This document shows, piece after piece, positions 21,141 through 30,151 of a stretch of DNA of 64,000 nt. This DNA is from Choristoneura fumiferana (lineage: Eukaryota > Arthropoda > Insecta > Lepidoptera > Tortricidae): positions 9,721,160-9,785,159 of the forward strand of contig NC_133472.1 in the NCBI RefSeq assembly GCF_025370935.1. Reading direction: 5' to 3'. Position numbers and translations under genes: made by a program. Within the stretch, counting starts at the first letter, position 1; each line of letters starts with the position of its first letter. Below the pieces are notes generated by a model. That model made no database searches and was not told the origin of the DNA. It saw only the letters and a list, made by a program, of their open reading frames with translations.

Positions 21141-22190
21141 ATGAAAAAATTGTTAATAAATCCGCAAAATCTTACTATAATTATTTTATTGTTGTGCTTC
21201 ATTCATATTTGCTGTGGCGACAATGTGAAAAAGAGCGTTACCGACGATAATAGAGATGATAATGGCGATACAAATGAAGAGTCCAAAGATGAATTGGAAA
21301 TTCCAACAGAATCTGAATCAAATAACGTAACATGTACAAGAAGACAAAATAGTAATATGCACGCAATACAACCAGCCGCTGAAAATCAGTTCCCGTTTAT
21401 GGCCGCACTGATGTCCCAGCTTGATGAGTATTTGTGTTCAGGAGCCGTAGTGTCTAACGGGCTGATATTGACCACCGCCACGTGTACTTCGCAGTCGATA
21501 AGTTACGCTTTGCTTAATACACTTAAAGCTAAAAAAGAAAAAGATACAGTAATGTTACACGTAATCAAAACTGAAAAATTTCCGACCTTTACCGGTGTAG
21601 AGTCCTTAAAAGATGTGGGCCTCGTGTATACTGAAAAGCATAACGGTACTGTTGCTTCAAAAATTATGATAAGCAACTACACAAATGGTCGAAACCTCGT
21701 TGATTTGGAAGCTTTAGGGTACGGGTTGAACAGTGACGTCGGTCAAACGAAGGAACTTCAGTATGTAGGGTTAGAAAACCGCTCTCCTCTCGAAGTCGGA
21801 AACATCGTGAAAGCATACATCGATTGCGTTGACACGAAGGTCGTTACCTGTTTCAAGGATTATGGCGGCCCAGCTATTTTTGATAATGAACTCATTGGCA
21901 TAGTTACTAAGGGTCAAGATGAATGCACAAAGGAAATGTCTTCCGCATATGCCATAAATAAAAGAATGGTTACTGTATTGCCTACATATTCGTTCAAGGC
22001 TTGGCTAGATGAGAGAATAAAAAAGAACGAAGAGCAGGCACCAGTGTTTCTAACGTACTATCCTTCCAAGCCTCAAGGCCGTAAAAACGTACTACGCCTG
22101 TCAAGTTATTCAGCAGCAACTCGTATTATTGCTCCTGCTACCTATACTTGCTTTGCGATGTACGCGATCTTGTTATATGGATATTTTTGA
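21141..22190 (+). CDS. Secreted trypsin-like serine protease homologue, catalytically dead (349 aa, intronless)
   Basis: S1-family (chymotrypsin fold) protein, predicted to be exported and non-proteolytic. Residues 1-25 form a signal peptide with a strong hydrophobic core (LTIIILLLCFIHICC). Residues 26-65 are an acidic linker. The protease-like domain begins near FPFMAAL (85-90), with LCSGAVVSNGLILTTATC at 98-115 corresponding to the usual LCGG...LTAAHC. The catalytic His is Thr114. The Asp is kept (D158 in KDVGL). The GDSGGP motif reads KDYGGP, so the catalytic Ser is Tyr241. Losing two of three triad residues defines a serine protease homologue; insect members act as cofactors or decoys in clotting, melanisation or binding. 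N-glycosylation sequons lie at 62, 168 and 179. The last 15 or so residues are hydrophobic, so a GPI anchor or a membrane tail is possible. There is no clip domain. The start is the first ATG before the signal peptide. One intronless frame raises the possibility of a retrogene. Confidence 0.85.
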   Translation: MKKLLINPQNLTIIILLLCFIHICCGDNVKKSVTDDNRDDNGDTNEESKDELEIPTESESNNVTCTRRQNSNMHAIQPAAENQFPFMAALMSQLDEYLCSGAVVSNGLILTTATCTSQSISYALLNTLKAKKEKDTVMLHVIKTEKFPTFTGVESLKDVGLVYTEKHNGTVASKIMISNYTNGRNLVDLEALGYGLNSDVGQTKELQYVGLENRSPLEVGNIVKAYIDCVDTKVVTCFKDYGGPAIFDNELIGIVTKGQDECTKEMSSAYAINKRMVTVLPTYSFKAWLDERIKKNEEQAPVFLTYYPSKPQGRKNVLRLSSYSAATRIIAPATYTCFAMYAILLYGYF

Positions 22191-22227
22191 AATTATGTAA
22201 TTGAAGAGTTTGTTTAAATTTAATTTC

Positions 22228-22233
22228 AATAAA
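22228..22233 (+). terminator. Poly(A) signal AATAAA of the protease homologue
   Basis: AATAAA lies 38 bp after the stop codon at 22188-22190, the expected spacing for a short 3' UTR. Confidence 0.6.
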
Positions 22234-22367
22234 GTACTTATTTAACTTTAAAGAAGTTTAAATTACTAAAATATTTTTTAGAATCCTTCAGTAGACTACC
22301 TCCTACCTACCTAAGAACTGGCGGTGACATGGTGTCGCATGGAATTCAAACTCACGACAAAAAATAA

Positions 22368-23229
22368 GTACGAAATTGGGGTGACACTATTTACCGAAAG
22401 TACAATACCGACATGACATTTTGTGATTGGTTTTTTGGAGTCTGTATTTTTTATTTCCCGTGAAACCATATCGAAAATACAAACTGAGACATGGTTGCAC
22501 AGAAAAACCAGAAAAAGAGACCAGCGCTGGGAATCGAACCCAGGTCCTCAGCAATCTGTGCTGCGTGCTATAACCCCTACATCACCGCTGGACAGGAGTC
22601 TAGACACGAATTTCTCCTATGCGCACATATCTCTGGTTGCTTTTTTCCGATGTACTGCCGTTTCGGCAAAATATTTTTTGCCAAATTTCACTTCCCAAAA
22701 AACTTATCGCAGTAGTTTCATTTCCTAAACGAATCTTTAGCATATTTACATTTCGCATTTTATTCATTTGGTCAAATTATCATTTGGCATAATTTAACTT
22801 TGTCAAATTTTATTACGACAAACGTTTATTTGGCTAATATTTGGCTAATATTGTATTCCAAAAAAATGATTGTTCAAAATGACATTTTGTACAAACCAAC
22901 CACAGAAACCAATTGCTACCAGAAAATTAGGTTAGATTAGGTTAGACCTGCGTCTTCCACACAGAACTAAACGAACTGCTATCAGAAAAGTAGATGAGGT
23001 TAGACTGCGTCCCCCACAGAAACGAACTGCTACCAGAAAAGTAGGTTATGTTAGGGCATCCATGTCTGTATTTTCGATATGATATTTGGTGACACGCCCA
23101 TAGAAACTCTTGTCAGTTTGACACCAGTTTGTATGGGCGTGTGGGCGTGTACACGAAATAGCGTACGGTTCAGTATTTACATGTCGGTATTATCCGTGCC
23201 GGTAAATAGTGTCACCCCGAAATTGTACG
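22368..23229. mobile_element. DNA element with inverted GTGACACTATTTACCG ends, carrying an internal SINE
   Basis: The left end has GGGGTGACACTATTTACCG then AATACCGACATG. The right end has the reverse, CATGTCGGTATTATCC then GGTAAATAGTGTCACCCC. A tRNA-derived SINE sits inside at about 22470-22600. Fragments of the family recur at 1450-1560 and 29885-29990. No transposase was found. Confidence 0.65.
22470..22600 (-). repeat. tRNA-derived SINE, copy 2
   Basis: The minus strand reads CCAGCGGTGATGTAGGGGTT, then GGTTCGATTCCCAGCGCTGG. The outer CCAGCG and CGCTGG can pair like an acceptor stem. The tail CTGGTTTTTCTGTG is shared with the copy at 2940-3066. Confidence 0.7.
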
Positions 23230-23248
23230 CTAATTAAAAAAAAATGTA

Positions 23249-23387
23249 CAGTCGAGTTCATAAACTTGTGAGCAAAAATTTTACCAAAAATATCTGAACA
23301 GTGAACACGACTCTATTGTTAACGGCGTAGAAGCGTTTTCAGATATTATTGATCAAAGTTTTGCTCAAAAGTTTATGAACTCAACTG
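23249..23387. mobile_element. TA-flanked mariner-type MITE
   Basis: TA|CAGTCGAGTTCATAAACTT and AAGTTTATGAACTCAACTG|TA are near-perfect inverted ends. ATATCTGAA and TTCAGATAT lie inside. The total is 139 bp with no coding sequence. Confidence 0.8.
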
Positions 23388-23462
23388 TACTACCCGTGGT
23401 TACGAGAAAACCGATGGGCTACTACATATAGCTGCAAATGTCACGTTGACCGTGTTCGTGAG

Positions 23463-24955
23463 TGATATAAATTAAAATGATCTGGAAGATAATATTGTTG
23501 TTTTATTTACATACAACCCTTAGATGAATGATTGGTCTCGCGCGCTCGCTCGACTAGATACCGCCGGCGTACTTGTCAAATGCGGCAACAAATAGTACGC
23601 CGAAATCGGCGTACCTGAGCCCGAGGCGAGTCAGTCGCCTTGCAAACTGTGCGTAATGTGCATGTCCCGAATTTTTGTTAAATTTTGGTCATAAACAGAA
23701 GTAAAATGCCAGTTTTCGCAGTGAAACTGTTTAAAAATAATACTACAAGAAATAAGAAGGACACTGGGATCACATACCATCAGTAAATATCGTATAATTT
23801 CGAAATTACAAAATAAAATAACATGAACCCTAAACGCCATTCTGTGTTGCCGCGTACACAAGAATCAAATTCCCCGTGGTTGAGATTTTAATAAATTGAA
23901 TTTATTGTTATCATCATTAAATGATGATAAATTTTAATAACTTATTTATTTAAGTATCTAACGTAATTATTATATATACATAACCTAGTTCTATATTATT
24001 TAATGTTTATCTTTGTGATATTATACACTGAACGTGTATAAATTGTTACCCGACACTATTTAATTAAGGGGTGAATGTGTCTTAAAATTAAAAATTTTTT
24101 TCGTCTTCCCAGTCAAAAGCCCGATCAGCTGATTTACTTAGGCATTACGGGAAACGAAACAAATTTTTTTTCGTATATCTACCCATTTTCCTGAAATGTT
24201 AACTTTTTACCCGACTGCCCGAAGGAGGGTTATGTTTTTCAAGCGTATGTATGTAGTATGTATGTAGGCATGTACCTATGTATGTATATTTTGTAAACAA
24301 TTATTTTTATTTTAGTCTTAATTAACCTGTACATTATATTAGGTTTAACTATAGGTGCAACGTGTTAAGTACGCAAAACTTAAATAATTTGTAAATATTG
24401 AATGTCCTTAAATATATATATTTTTTAAGTAATTAAAAGTGAGGCCTGATCATTGATATACCTACATCATACCTACCATTTTTTTAAAGAAGAAACCTAC
24501 GCCTAACCTATACACAAACATATTAATACATTCACTCATAATTACTTCTTAATTTCTAAGTATTTCCCAAGATACATTTTGTAACCAATGACTTAATAGA
24601 CCACAGAATAATTTATTTTCCCAATAATTCAGGTAACAGTGGAGCAGCTGGCAACACAATTCGTCACGCACACTAACATCCTTGCAAATTGTCTTACACC
24701 GTTCTTACGCACACTACAATATTGAGTTGCCGCATTCACGAACGTTTTGTTTTTAATTAGCGCGGTATCTAGTCGAGCGAGCGCGCGAGACCAATCATTC
24801 ATCTAAGATACAACCATTACATTTTTTATAAGACATTAAGTTCATATTAAAATCAATACAATAGAATAAGGATGACAGACATGTTCAAAAGCAAACGCTT
24901 ATTAATGGCCAGTAGGTACCATTTCGTGCAAGTAGGTTACGTTAGCTCTTCAACA
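23463..24955 (-). repeat. 3' LTR of the Copia element, split by a DNA transposon
   Basis: LTR sequence is at 23463-23518 and 24816-24955, with the insertion and one duplicated 8-mer between. Removing 23519-24815 restores a 196-bp unit matching 29074-29269 throughout. Confidence 0.95.
23519..24807. mobile_element. Non-autonomous class II transposon, 46-bp perfect inverted ends, 8-bp target duplication
   Basis: It begins CTTAGATGAATGATTGGTCT and its last 46 bp are the exact reverse complement of the first 46. ATACAACC occurs at 23511-23518 and again at 24808-24815, while the uninterrupted LTR at 29074 has it once, so the ends and target duplication are certain. Inside are a GC-rich inverted stretch near 23570-23615 (GGCGTACTATTTG-like) and a TATGTATG repeat near 24245-24290. 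No transposase ORF is present. An 8-bp duplication fits hAT, P or Merlin, but the termini are not the usual CAGNG of hAT, so the superfamily is open. Confidence 0.93.
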
Positions 24956-24975
24956 CTCCGCCTCACGAAATCAGA

Positions 24976-27900
24976 TCAGACTATATTCATCTTAGTCCTA
25001 AGTTTAATAAACTTCATGGCAGGTAAAGCTTTTGTGAGGACATCTGCCTCCATATCTTCTGTAGCACGGTATTTGACATCTATGTGTCCGTCCTTCATAG
25101 CATCTCTGATAAAATGCTCCTTGATGCTGATATGTTTGGATTTAGTGCTTATAGTTGGGTTCTTGACCAACTTTTGGGCGGCTTGGTTATCATTATAAAT
25201 ATCAATGATTCCTGTTTTTATATTCAGCTCATTCAGCAAGTTTTTCTGGTATATGGCTTCTTTCGATGCTTCTGTTAGAGCCATGTACTCCGCCTCAGCT
25301 GTACTAAGTGCGACTGTTCTTTGCTTCTTAGCTTCCCAACTTATTGGTGTTCCGCCATATGTAAATACGTAGCCTGTCACTGAGCGACGATCAATGGCGC
25401 ACGATGCCCAATCAGCATCAGCTGCTCCTTCAAGCTTCATGTTTCCTTTTATGTAAGTCAGACCTAAGTCTTTAGTTCCTTGTAAATATCGTAGAACTCT
25501 TTTTGCTGCTTGAAAATGTTCAGATGTGTAGCAGTTATTAAACTGGCTAAGGTGACTTACTGCAAACATTATATCAGGACGTGTGGCAACAGCTAAGTAC
25601 ATAAGTGATCCTATAAGGTTTTGGTAGGGTATGTCCTTTTCCTTTGTTGGACTTGTGCCTTTAGTTAATTTCAGTCCTGTATCCATGGGAGTAGATGCGG
25701 GTTTGCAATCCTTGCATCCAAATTTTTCTAATATAGTTTCAATATACTGTCTTTGTTTCAGTATCATTTGCTTTTCATCTCTTTCGAAAGTTATTCCAAG
25801 ACAGTAATTAATTTCACCCAAGTCTCTCATTTCAAATCTCTTGACAAGTAATTTCTTAATGTTGTCTATTTTTTCTTGAGATTTGCATGCAATTATAATA
25901 TCGTCCACATATATGCTAATAATAATAGTTTCTCCGCCTTTCGCGTATATGTACATGCATGGATCAACTTTGGTAGGTTTGAAACCTATTGATTTTAATT
26001 CGGCATCTAGTTTCTTGTACCACTGTCTTCCTGACTGTTTTAATCCATAGACGGCTTTATTTAATTTGCATACTGTGTTTTCTTTATCTTGATTTAAATC
26101 ATGTAGCATTTTTTCAGCTTTTTGTTTAATTTCTGCATCTTTTGTGGATTTAATTATTTTTTCTAGATATTCTTCTATATTTTTCGGCTTTTTCATATAG
26201 ATTTCTTCTTCAATATCTCCGTTTAAAAATGCAGTGCAAATATCAATCTGGTTCAAATGCATATCTTTCTGTACAGCTAAAGCCACTAATAATCTAATTG
26301 AACTTAGTCGAGTCACAGGTGCGAAAACTTCCTGGTAGTCAACACCGGGTATTTGAGAAAATCCTCGGGCTACTAGTCGAGCCTTTTTGCGTACAATATT
26401 GCCATCTGTTCCTAATTTATCTTTCAGAATCATCTTGCTGTCAATGACGTTTCTGCAAGGTGGCTTCTTAACAATAGACCAAGTATCATTTTTTAAGTGT
26501 GCTGTTATTTCAGAAATGATTGCATCATTCCATTTTAGATCATCTTCTTCGCTCATGCAAACTGTGCATATATAATCTTTTGTCCAAACTGGTGGTTTTC
26601 TAGTTCTTTGAGGTCTTTCATTCTCTAAAATATCATTTCTTTCTATTGCCTCAGCGTCTGTTACTTCATTGCGATCTGCAACAGAATTATCTTCAGTTTG
26701 TATTGCCTCATTTTCAATTACTTCATTATGATCTAAAATGTTTTCATCGTTTTGTTGCAATTCATTTTGCAATTCGTTTTCTTCATGATCATGGTGCAAT
26801 TCGTTTTCTTCATGATCATTGTGAATATCAGCGAATATTTCACAATCTTCTGCTTGTTGATATACTTCATTATTTTCTTTTTTAGTATCGACAAATATAT
26901 CTATTAACTTCTTTCCATTCTTGTTTTCGGATTTGTCAATTTTGTCTTTATTTTCGTAATATAATTTATTAATTACTTTAACATCTCTGCTTACAATTAC
27001 GTGATGCGTTTCTGGTACTAATATTCTGTAAGCTTTACTATTTTCCGAATATCCAAGAAATATTCCTTCAGTTACTTTTGATGTAAACTTTTTCTTTTGT
27101 TTTTTGTTTTTATTCAATACGAATGCTTTCGATCCGAAAATTTGTAAGTGCTGTACGGATGGCTTTCTTCCAACCCACATTTCAAATGGAGTTTTGTTTT
27201 CTATTACTTTCGATGGAGTACGGTTTAATAAATAATTTGCGGTGGATACAGCTTCAGCCCAATATTTTTCCGGCATGTTACCATCTATCAATAGGCATCT
27301 GGCCCTTTCTTGTAGGCTCCTATTTTTTCTTTCAGCTGTCCCATTTTGCTGCGGTGTGTACGCACAGCTAAGTCTTCGACTTATACCACATTGATTCAAA
27401 TATCCATTGAATTCTTTATTTATATATTCTGTTCCATTGTCAGATTGTAAGTATTTTATCTTATTTCCAGTAAATCTCTCCATTTCTTCTTTATATATTT
27501 TAAATTTATTCAACACTTCGTTTTTCTTTTGGATTATGTATACTCTTGAGTATCGAGAATATTCGTCAATAAATGTGACGAAATATTTTCCTCCACTGAC
27601 GGATTCTACATTCATTGGTCCACACACGTCTGAGTGAACTATTTCAAGACGTTGTGTCGTTCTCAAGTTTTGATTATTTTTGGGAAAAGGTAGTCGGGTC
27701 ATCTTTCCTTTTATGCATACTTCGCATTCATTTAATTTTTGATGCATGTCAAACTTGAGTCCATTCATTGCTTCATCTTTTAAAGCTTGTTTTAAACTTG
27801 TTTCATTTATATGTCCAAGTTTTCTGTGCCAATCATCAATTTCAGCATTAAAAGTAGTTTCTTCTTGACATTTAAAATCATTATCATCCTTTTTGTCCAT

Positions 27901-29022
27901 TAAGTAGTAAAGACCATTAATATTTTTAGCTGTAAGTTCAATTTTCCTTGTTTTTGAATCTTTTACTGTCGCTGTATTTTCTTTGAATAGTACGGTCTTT
28001 CCTTTTTTCGTTATTTTTGAAACAGACAATAGGTTGGTTGCGAGATTTGGTACGTACAGAGAGTCTTCTAGTTTTATGTTTTTATCATCAACTTTTATTT
28101 GCACGTTTCCTCTTCCTTCAATTTTAGCAGTGCTGTCATCGGCTGCTAATTTGAGTATGCCATCAGATTTTTTTATTTGTGAGAAACTCTTCAAGCTTTG
28201 ACACATATGCGATGTGCATCCACTATCAATACACCATCTCTTTGTATTTTTATTTGGTTCCGTAGCTAAACAAATGTTTTGTGCAACATTAGATCGTTCT
28301 TGTTTCTTACGGTCATTACGGAATCGACAATTTTGTGTTTTATGCCCTTGCTTCTTACATATTTGACAGAAATCTTGTTTATTTTTATATTTATAGGGTA
28401 CATAATTTTTTTTTATAAACATTGCGTTGGTTTCAACTATAATGTCTTCAGTATGTTTACGAGCTTCGGTTTCTTCTAAAATTTTTATCTTTAGCTCCTC
28501 TGGAGAAGGCAGTTTATCACGCGATTCGATCGCTATGCGAAAATTCTCAAATTTCGATGATAAGGAGTAGAGCATTATGACGGATAAAAGATCTGCATTT
28601 ATATCGACATCCATGTTGGCAAGTTTATCCACAATGTCTGTTAAATTGTCTAAGTGCTCTCTTAAATCATCACCTTCTTTATATTTTGCAATAATTAATT
28701 GTTTGAGGAGTGAAGCCTTCTTAGTAGGTCGCTTACTTTCATATATATCCTCGAGTTTTTGCCATATGTTTTTAGCAGTTAAACAGTTTTTTACATTTTT
28801 TATTTCTTGAGATGAAATTATCAAAAGAAGTTCTGACCTGGCAAGGAGTTCATTGTTTTCATAACTTGCAATAACCTCAGGATCTTTTTCAGTAATCGGC
28901 GGTGTAGGATTTAGAACATAATTCCACAAACCTGCTTTTATCATAACGGCTTTTGCCTGAACCTTCCAAGTGTCATAATTGTTTCTGTTTAGTAGCTCAA
29001 TACGGTACGAGGTGCTAGCCAT
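24976..29022 (-). CDS. Copia Gag-Pol polyprotein (1348 aa, intact)
   Basis: A single uninterrupted frame encodes a retrotransposon polyprotein. The Gag region is 1-210 (UBN2/DUF4219-like start). A CCHC zinc knuckle CQICKKQGHKTQNC is at about 219-232, and the aspartic protease motif WCIDSGCTSHM at about 263. The integrase HHCC region spans about 399-437 (HRKLGH, CEVC), and its catalytic D465, D528 and E564 have the DD35E spacing. The Copia linker ends with RPQRTRKPP near 805. Reverse transcriptase has DICTAFLNG near 927 and YVDD at 1038-1041. RNase H near the C-terminus has DADWAS, STAEAEYMAL and DNQAA. Residues about 735-770 are Asp/His/Glu/Asn repeats. It lies between the two LTRs and would be read from the promoter in 29074-29269. 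All key residues are present. Confidence 0.97.
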   Translation of the reverse strand: MASTSYRIELLNRNNYDTWKVQAKAVMIKAGLWNYVLNPTPPITEKDPEVIASYENNELLARSELLLIISSQEIKNVKNCLTAKNIWQKLEDIYESKRPTKKASLLKQLIIAKYKEGDDLREHLDNLTDIVDKLANMDVDINADLLSVIMLYSLSSKFENFRIAIESRDKLPSPEELKIKILEETEARKHTEDIIVETNAMFIKKNYVPYKYKNKQDFCQICKKQGHKTQNCRFRNDRKKQERSNVAQNICLATEPNKNTKRWCIDSGCTSHMCQSLKSFSQIKKSDGILKLAADDSTAKIEGRGNVQIKVDDKNIKLEDSLYVPNLATNLLSVSKITKKGKTVLFKENTATVKDSKTRKIELTAKNINGLYYLMDKKDDNDFKCQEETTFNAEIDDWHRKLGHINETSLKQALKDEAMNGLKFDMHQKLNECEVCIKGKMTRLPFPKNNQNLRTTQRLEIVHSDVCGPMNVESVSGGKYFVTFIDEYSRYSRVYIIQKKNEVLNKFKIYKEEMERFTGNKIKYLQSDNGTEYINKEFNGYLNQCGISRRLSCAYTPQQNGTAERKNRSLQERARCLLIDGNMPEKYWAEAVSTANYLLNRTPSKVIENKTPFEMWVGRKPSVQHLQIFGSKAFVLNKNKKQKKKFTSKVTEGIFLGYSENSKAYRILVPETHHVIVSRDVKVINKLYYENKDKIDKSENKNGKKLIDIFVDTKKENNEVYQQAEDCEIFADIHNDHEENELHHDHEENELQNELQQNDENILDHNEVIENEAIQTEDNSVADRNEVTDAEAIERNDILENERPQRTRKPPVWTKDYICTVCMSEEDDLKWNDAIISEITAHLKNDTWSIVKKPPCRNVIDSKMILKDKLGTDGNIVRKKARLVARGFSQIPGVDYQEVFAPVTRLSSIRLLVALAVQKDMHLNQIDICTAFLNGDIEEEIYMKKPKNIEEYLEKIIKSTKDAEIKQKAEKMLHDLNQDKENTVCKLNKAVYGLKQSGRQWYKKLDAELKSIGFKPTKVDPCMYIYAKGGETIIISIYVDDIIIACKSQEKIDNIKKLLVKRFEMRDLGEINYCLGITFERDEKQMILKQRQYIETILEKFGCKDCKPASTPMDTGLKLTKGTSPTKEKDIPYQNLIGSLMYLAVATRPDIMFAVSHLSQFNNCYTSEHFQAAKRVLRYLQGTKDLGLTYIKGNMKLEGAADADWASCAIDRRSVTGYVFTYGGTPISWEAKKQRTVALSTAEAEYMALTEASKEAIYQKNLLNELNIKTGIIDIYNDNQAAQKLVKNPTISTKSKHISIKEHFIRDAMKDGHIDVKYRATEDMEADVLTKALPAMKFIKLRTKMNIV

Positions 29023-29073
29023 TTTGGCTTTATATCACTTCCAGTCCCTTTTATTTATTTTATTCCCATAACC

Positions 29074-29269
29074 TGATATAAATTAAAATGATCTGGAAGA
29101 TAATATTGTTGTTTTATTTACATACAACCATTACATTTTTTATAAGACATTAAGTTCATATTAAAATCAATACAATAGAATAAGGATGACAGACATGTTC
29201 AAAAGCAAACGCTTATTAATGGCCAGTAGGTACCATTTCGTGCAAGTAGGTTACGTTAGCTCTTCAACA
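29074..29269 (-). repeat. 5' LTR of the Copia element
   Basis: A 196-bp LTR with TG...CA ends, uninterrupted, followed outwards by the target duplicate GTGAG at 29270-29274. It probably holds the element promoter and polyadenylation signals. Confidence 0.95.
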
Positions 29270-29631
29270 GTGAGAAAGTTTTCTTCGGTGTACTGTGTAT
29301 CTCAGTAAATATATAATTTAAGAATTTACCGGTAAAAGTAACGTCATTTGGGTAACGATACTATAATGTTCAGTTATCAATTAACGTTATATTTTAATAC
29401 CGGTACTGAGTATTTTTATGATTTTACCGTTATGTATCGTTACTTATGGTGTGAATTTGGTAACGTTAACCAGCCCTGCCCCAGTCATCAATCTGTCGCC
29501 TCTAGGAAGGATTCTTTCCGGCGGGCGCTATCTAGTCGAATTTTCAAATTTCTTGTGAATCAGAAAAAATGTACGAAATTGTACGCTAGTTAAAAAAAGT
29601 GTACTACCCGTCACTCATGTGAGCAGGGCTA

Positions 29632-29753
29632 CTACTACGAAACTCGAAACTCGAAGTTCGTGTCGTGCGATTCCTCTGACACTTATACTATTAATACGAG
29701 AGCGAAAGGGTGGGTACGTTACGAACTTTGATTTTCGAATTTCGTAGTAGCCA
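29632..29753. mobile_element. MITE, GCAGGGCTACTACGAAA family, copy 3
   Basis: GCAGGGCTACTACTACGAAA on the left and TTTCGTAGTAGCCACTGC on the right. The next copy starts immediately after, giving a tandem pair. Confidence 0.75.
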
Positions 29754-29754
29754 C

Positions 29755-29880
29755 TGCAGGGCTACTACGAAACTTGAAGTTCGTATCGTAACGTTCCTCT
29801 AACTCTCGTATGAAATAATATTAGCGTTAGCGGTAAGGTACCATACGAACTTAGATTTTTTAATTTCTTAGTAGCCCTGC
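29755..29880. mobile_element. MITE, GCAGGGCTACTACGAAA family, copy 4
   Basis: GCAGGGCTACTACGAAACTT pairs with TTTCTTAGTAGCCCTGC. The core is more diverged than in the neighbour. It shares the junction GCAG with copy 3. Confidence 0.75.
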
Positions 29881-30151
29881 AACATGCAGTTTCTATTGGC
29901 GTGTTCACGACAAACAAAGTTGGTATTTCCATGTCGGTGTTATCCGGGCCAGGATAGTGTCACCACAGTGTCACCCTGACATGACTGACACTGGCATAAC
30001 AATTGACAGTGTTTTCATTTTGAGACTTACTTGCTCTTAATTAAAATAGTAGAGTATATACTAATTGTAAATGAGTAAAAATACAGATTTGGGGGTAAGT
30101 TGAAGTTCTGTTCGATAAAATTTCTCAAAGTAACTCTACTTGTATGTCATA

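Larger units (their letters stand above)
23463..29269 (-). mobile_element. Full-length Ty1/copia LTR retrotransposon, interrupted in one LTR
   Basis: Two 196-bp LTRs in direct orientation bound the element: 29074-29269 is the 5' LTR; 23463-24955 is the 3' LTR, split by a 1289-bp insertion. The LTRs look identical base for base, begin TGTTGAAGAG and end ATATCA on the minus strand. The host 5-bp duplication GTGAG is at 23458-23462 and 29270-29274. Directly inside the 5' LTR is GGTTATGGG, resembling the Drosophila copia primer-binding site for an internal fragment of initiator tRNA-Met. A purine tract GTGAGGCGGAG precedes the 3' LTR. With an intact polyprotein gene, this is a very recent insertion. 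Confidence 0.95.

Noticed and set aside
20956..21144. 62-codon ORF just before the protease homologue
   Set aside because: It begins inside a transposon end, has no domain and overlaps the real start by 4 bases. It is probably 5' UTR.
26387..28810. Several plus-strand ORFs of 60-82 codons
   Set aside because: All are antisense to the intact Copia polyprotein.
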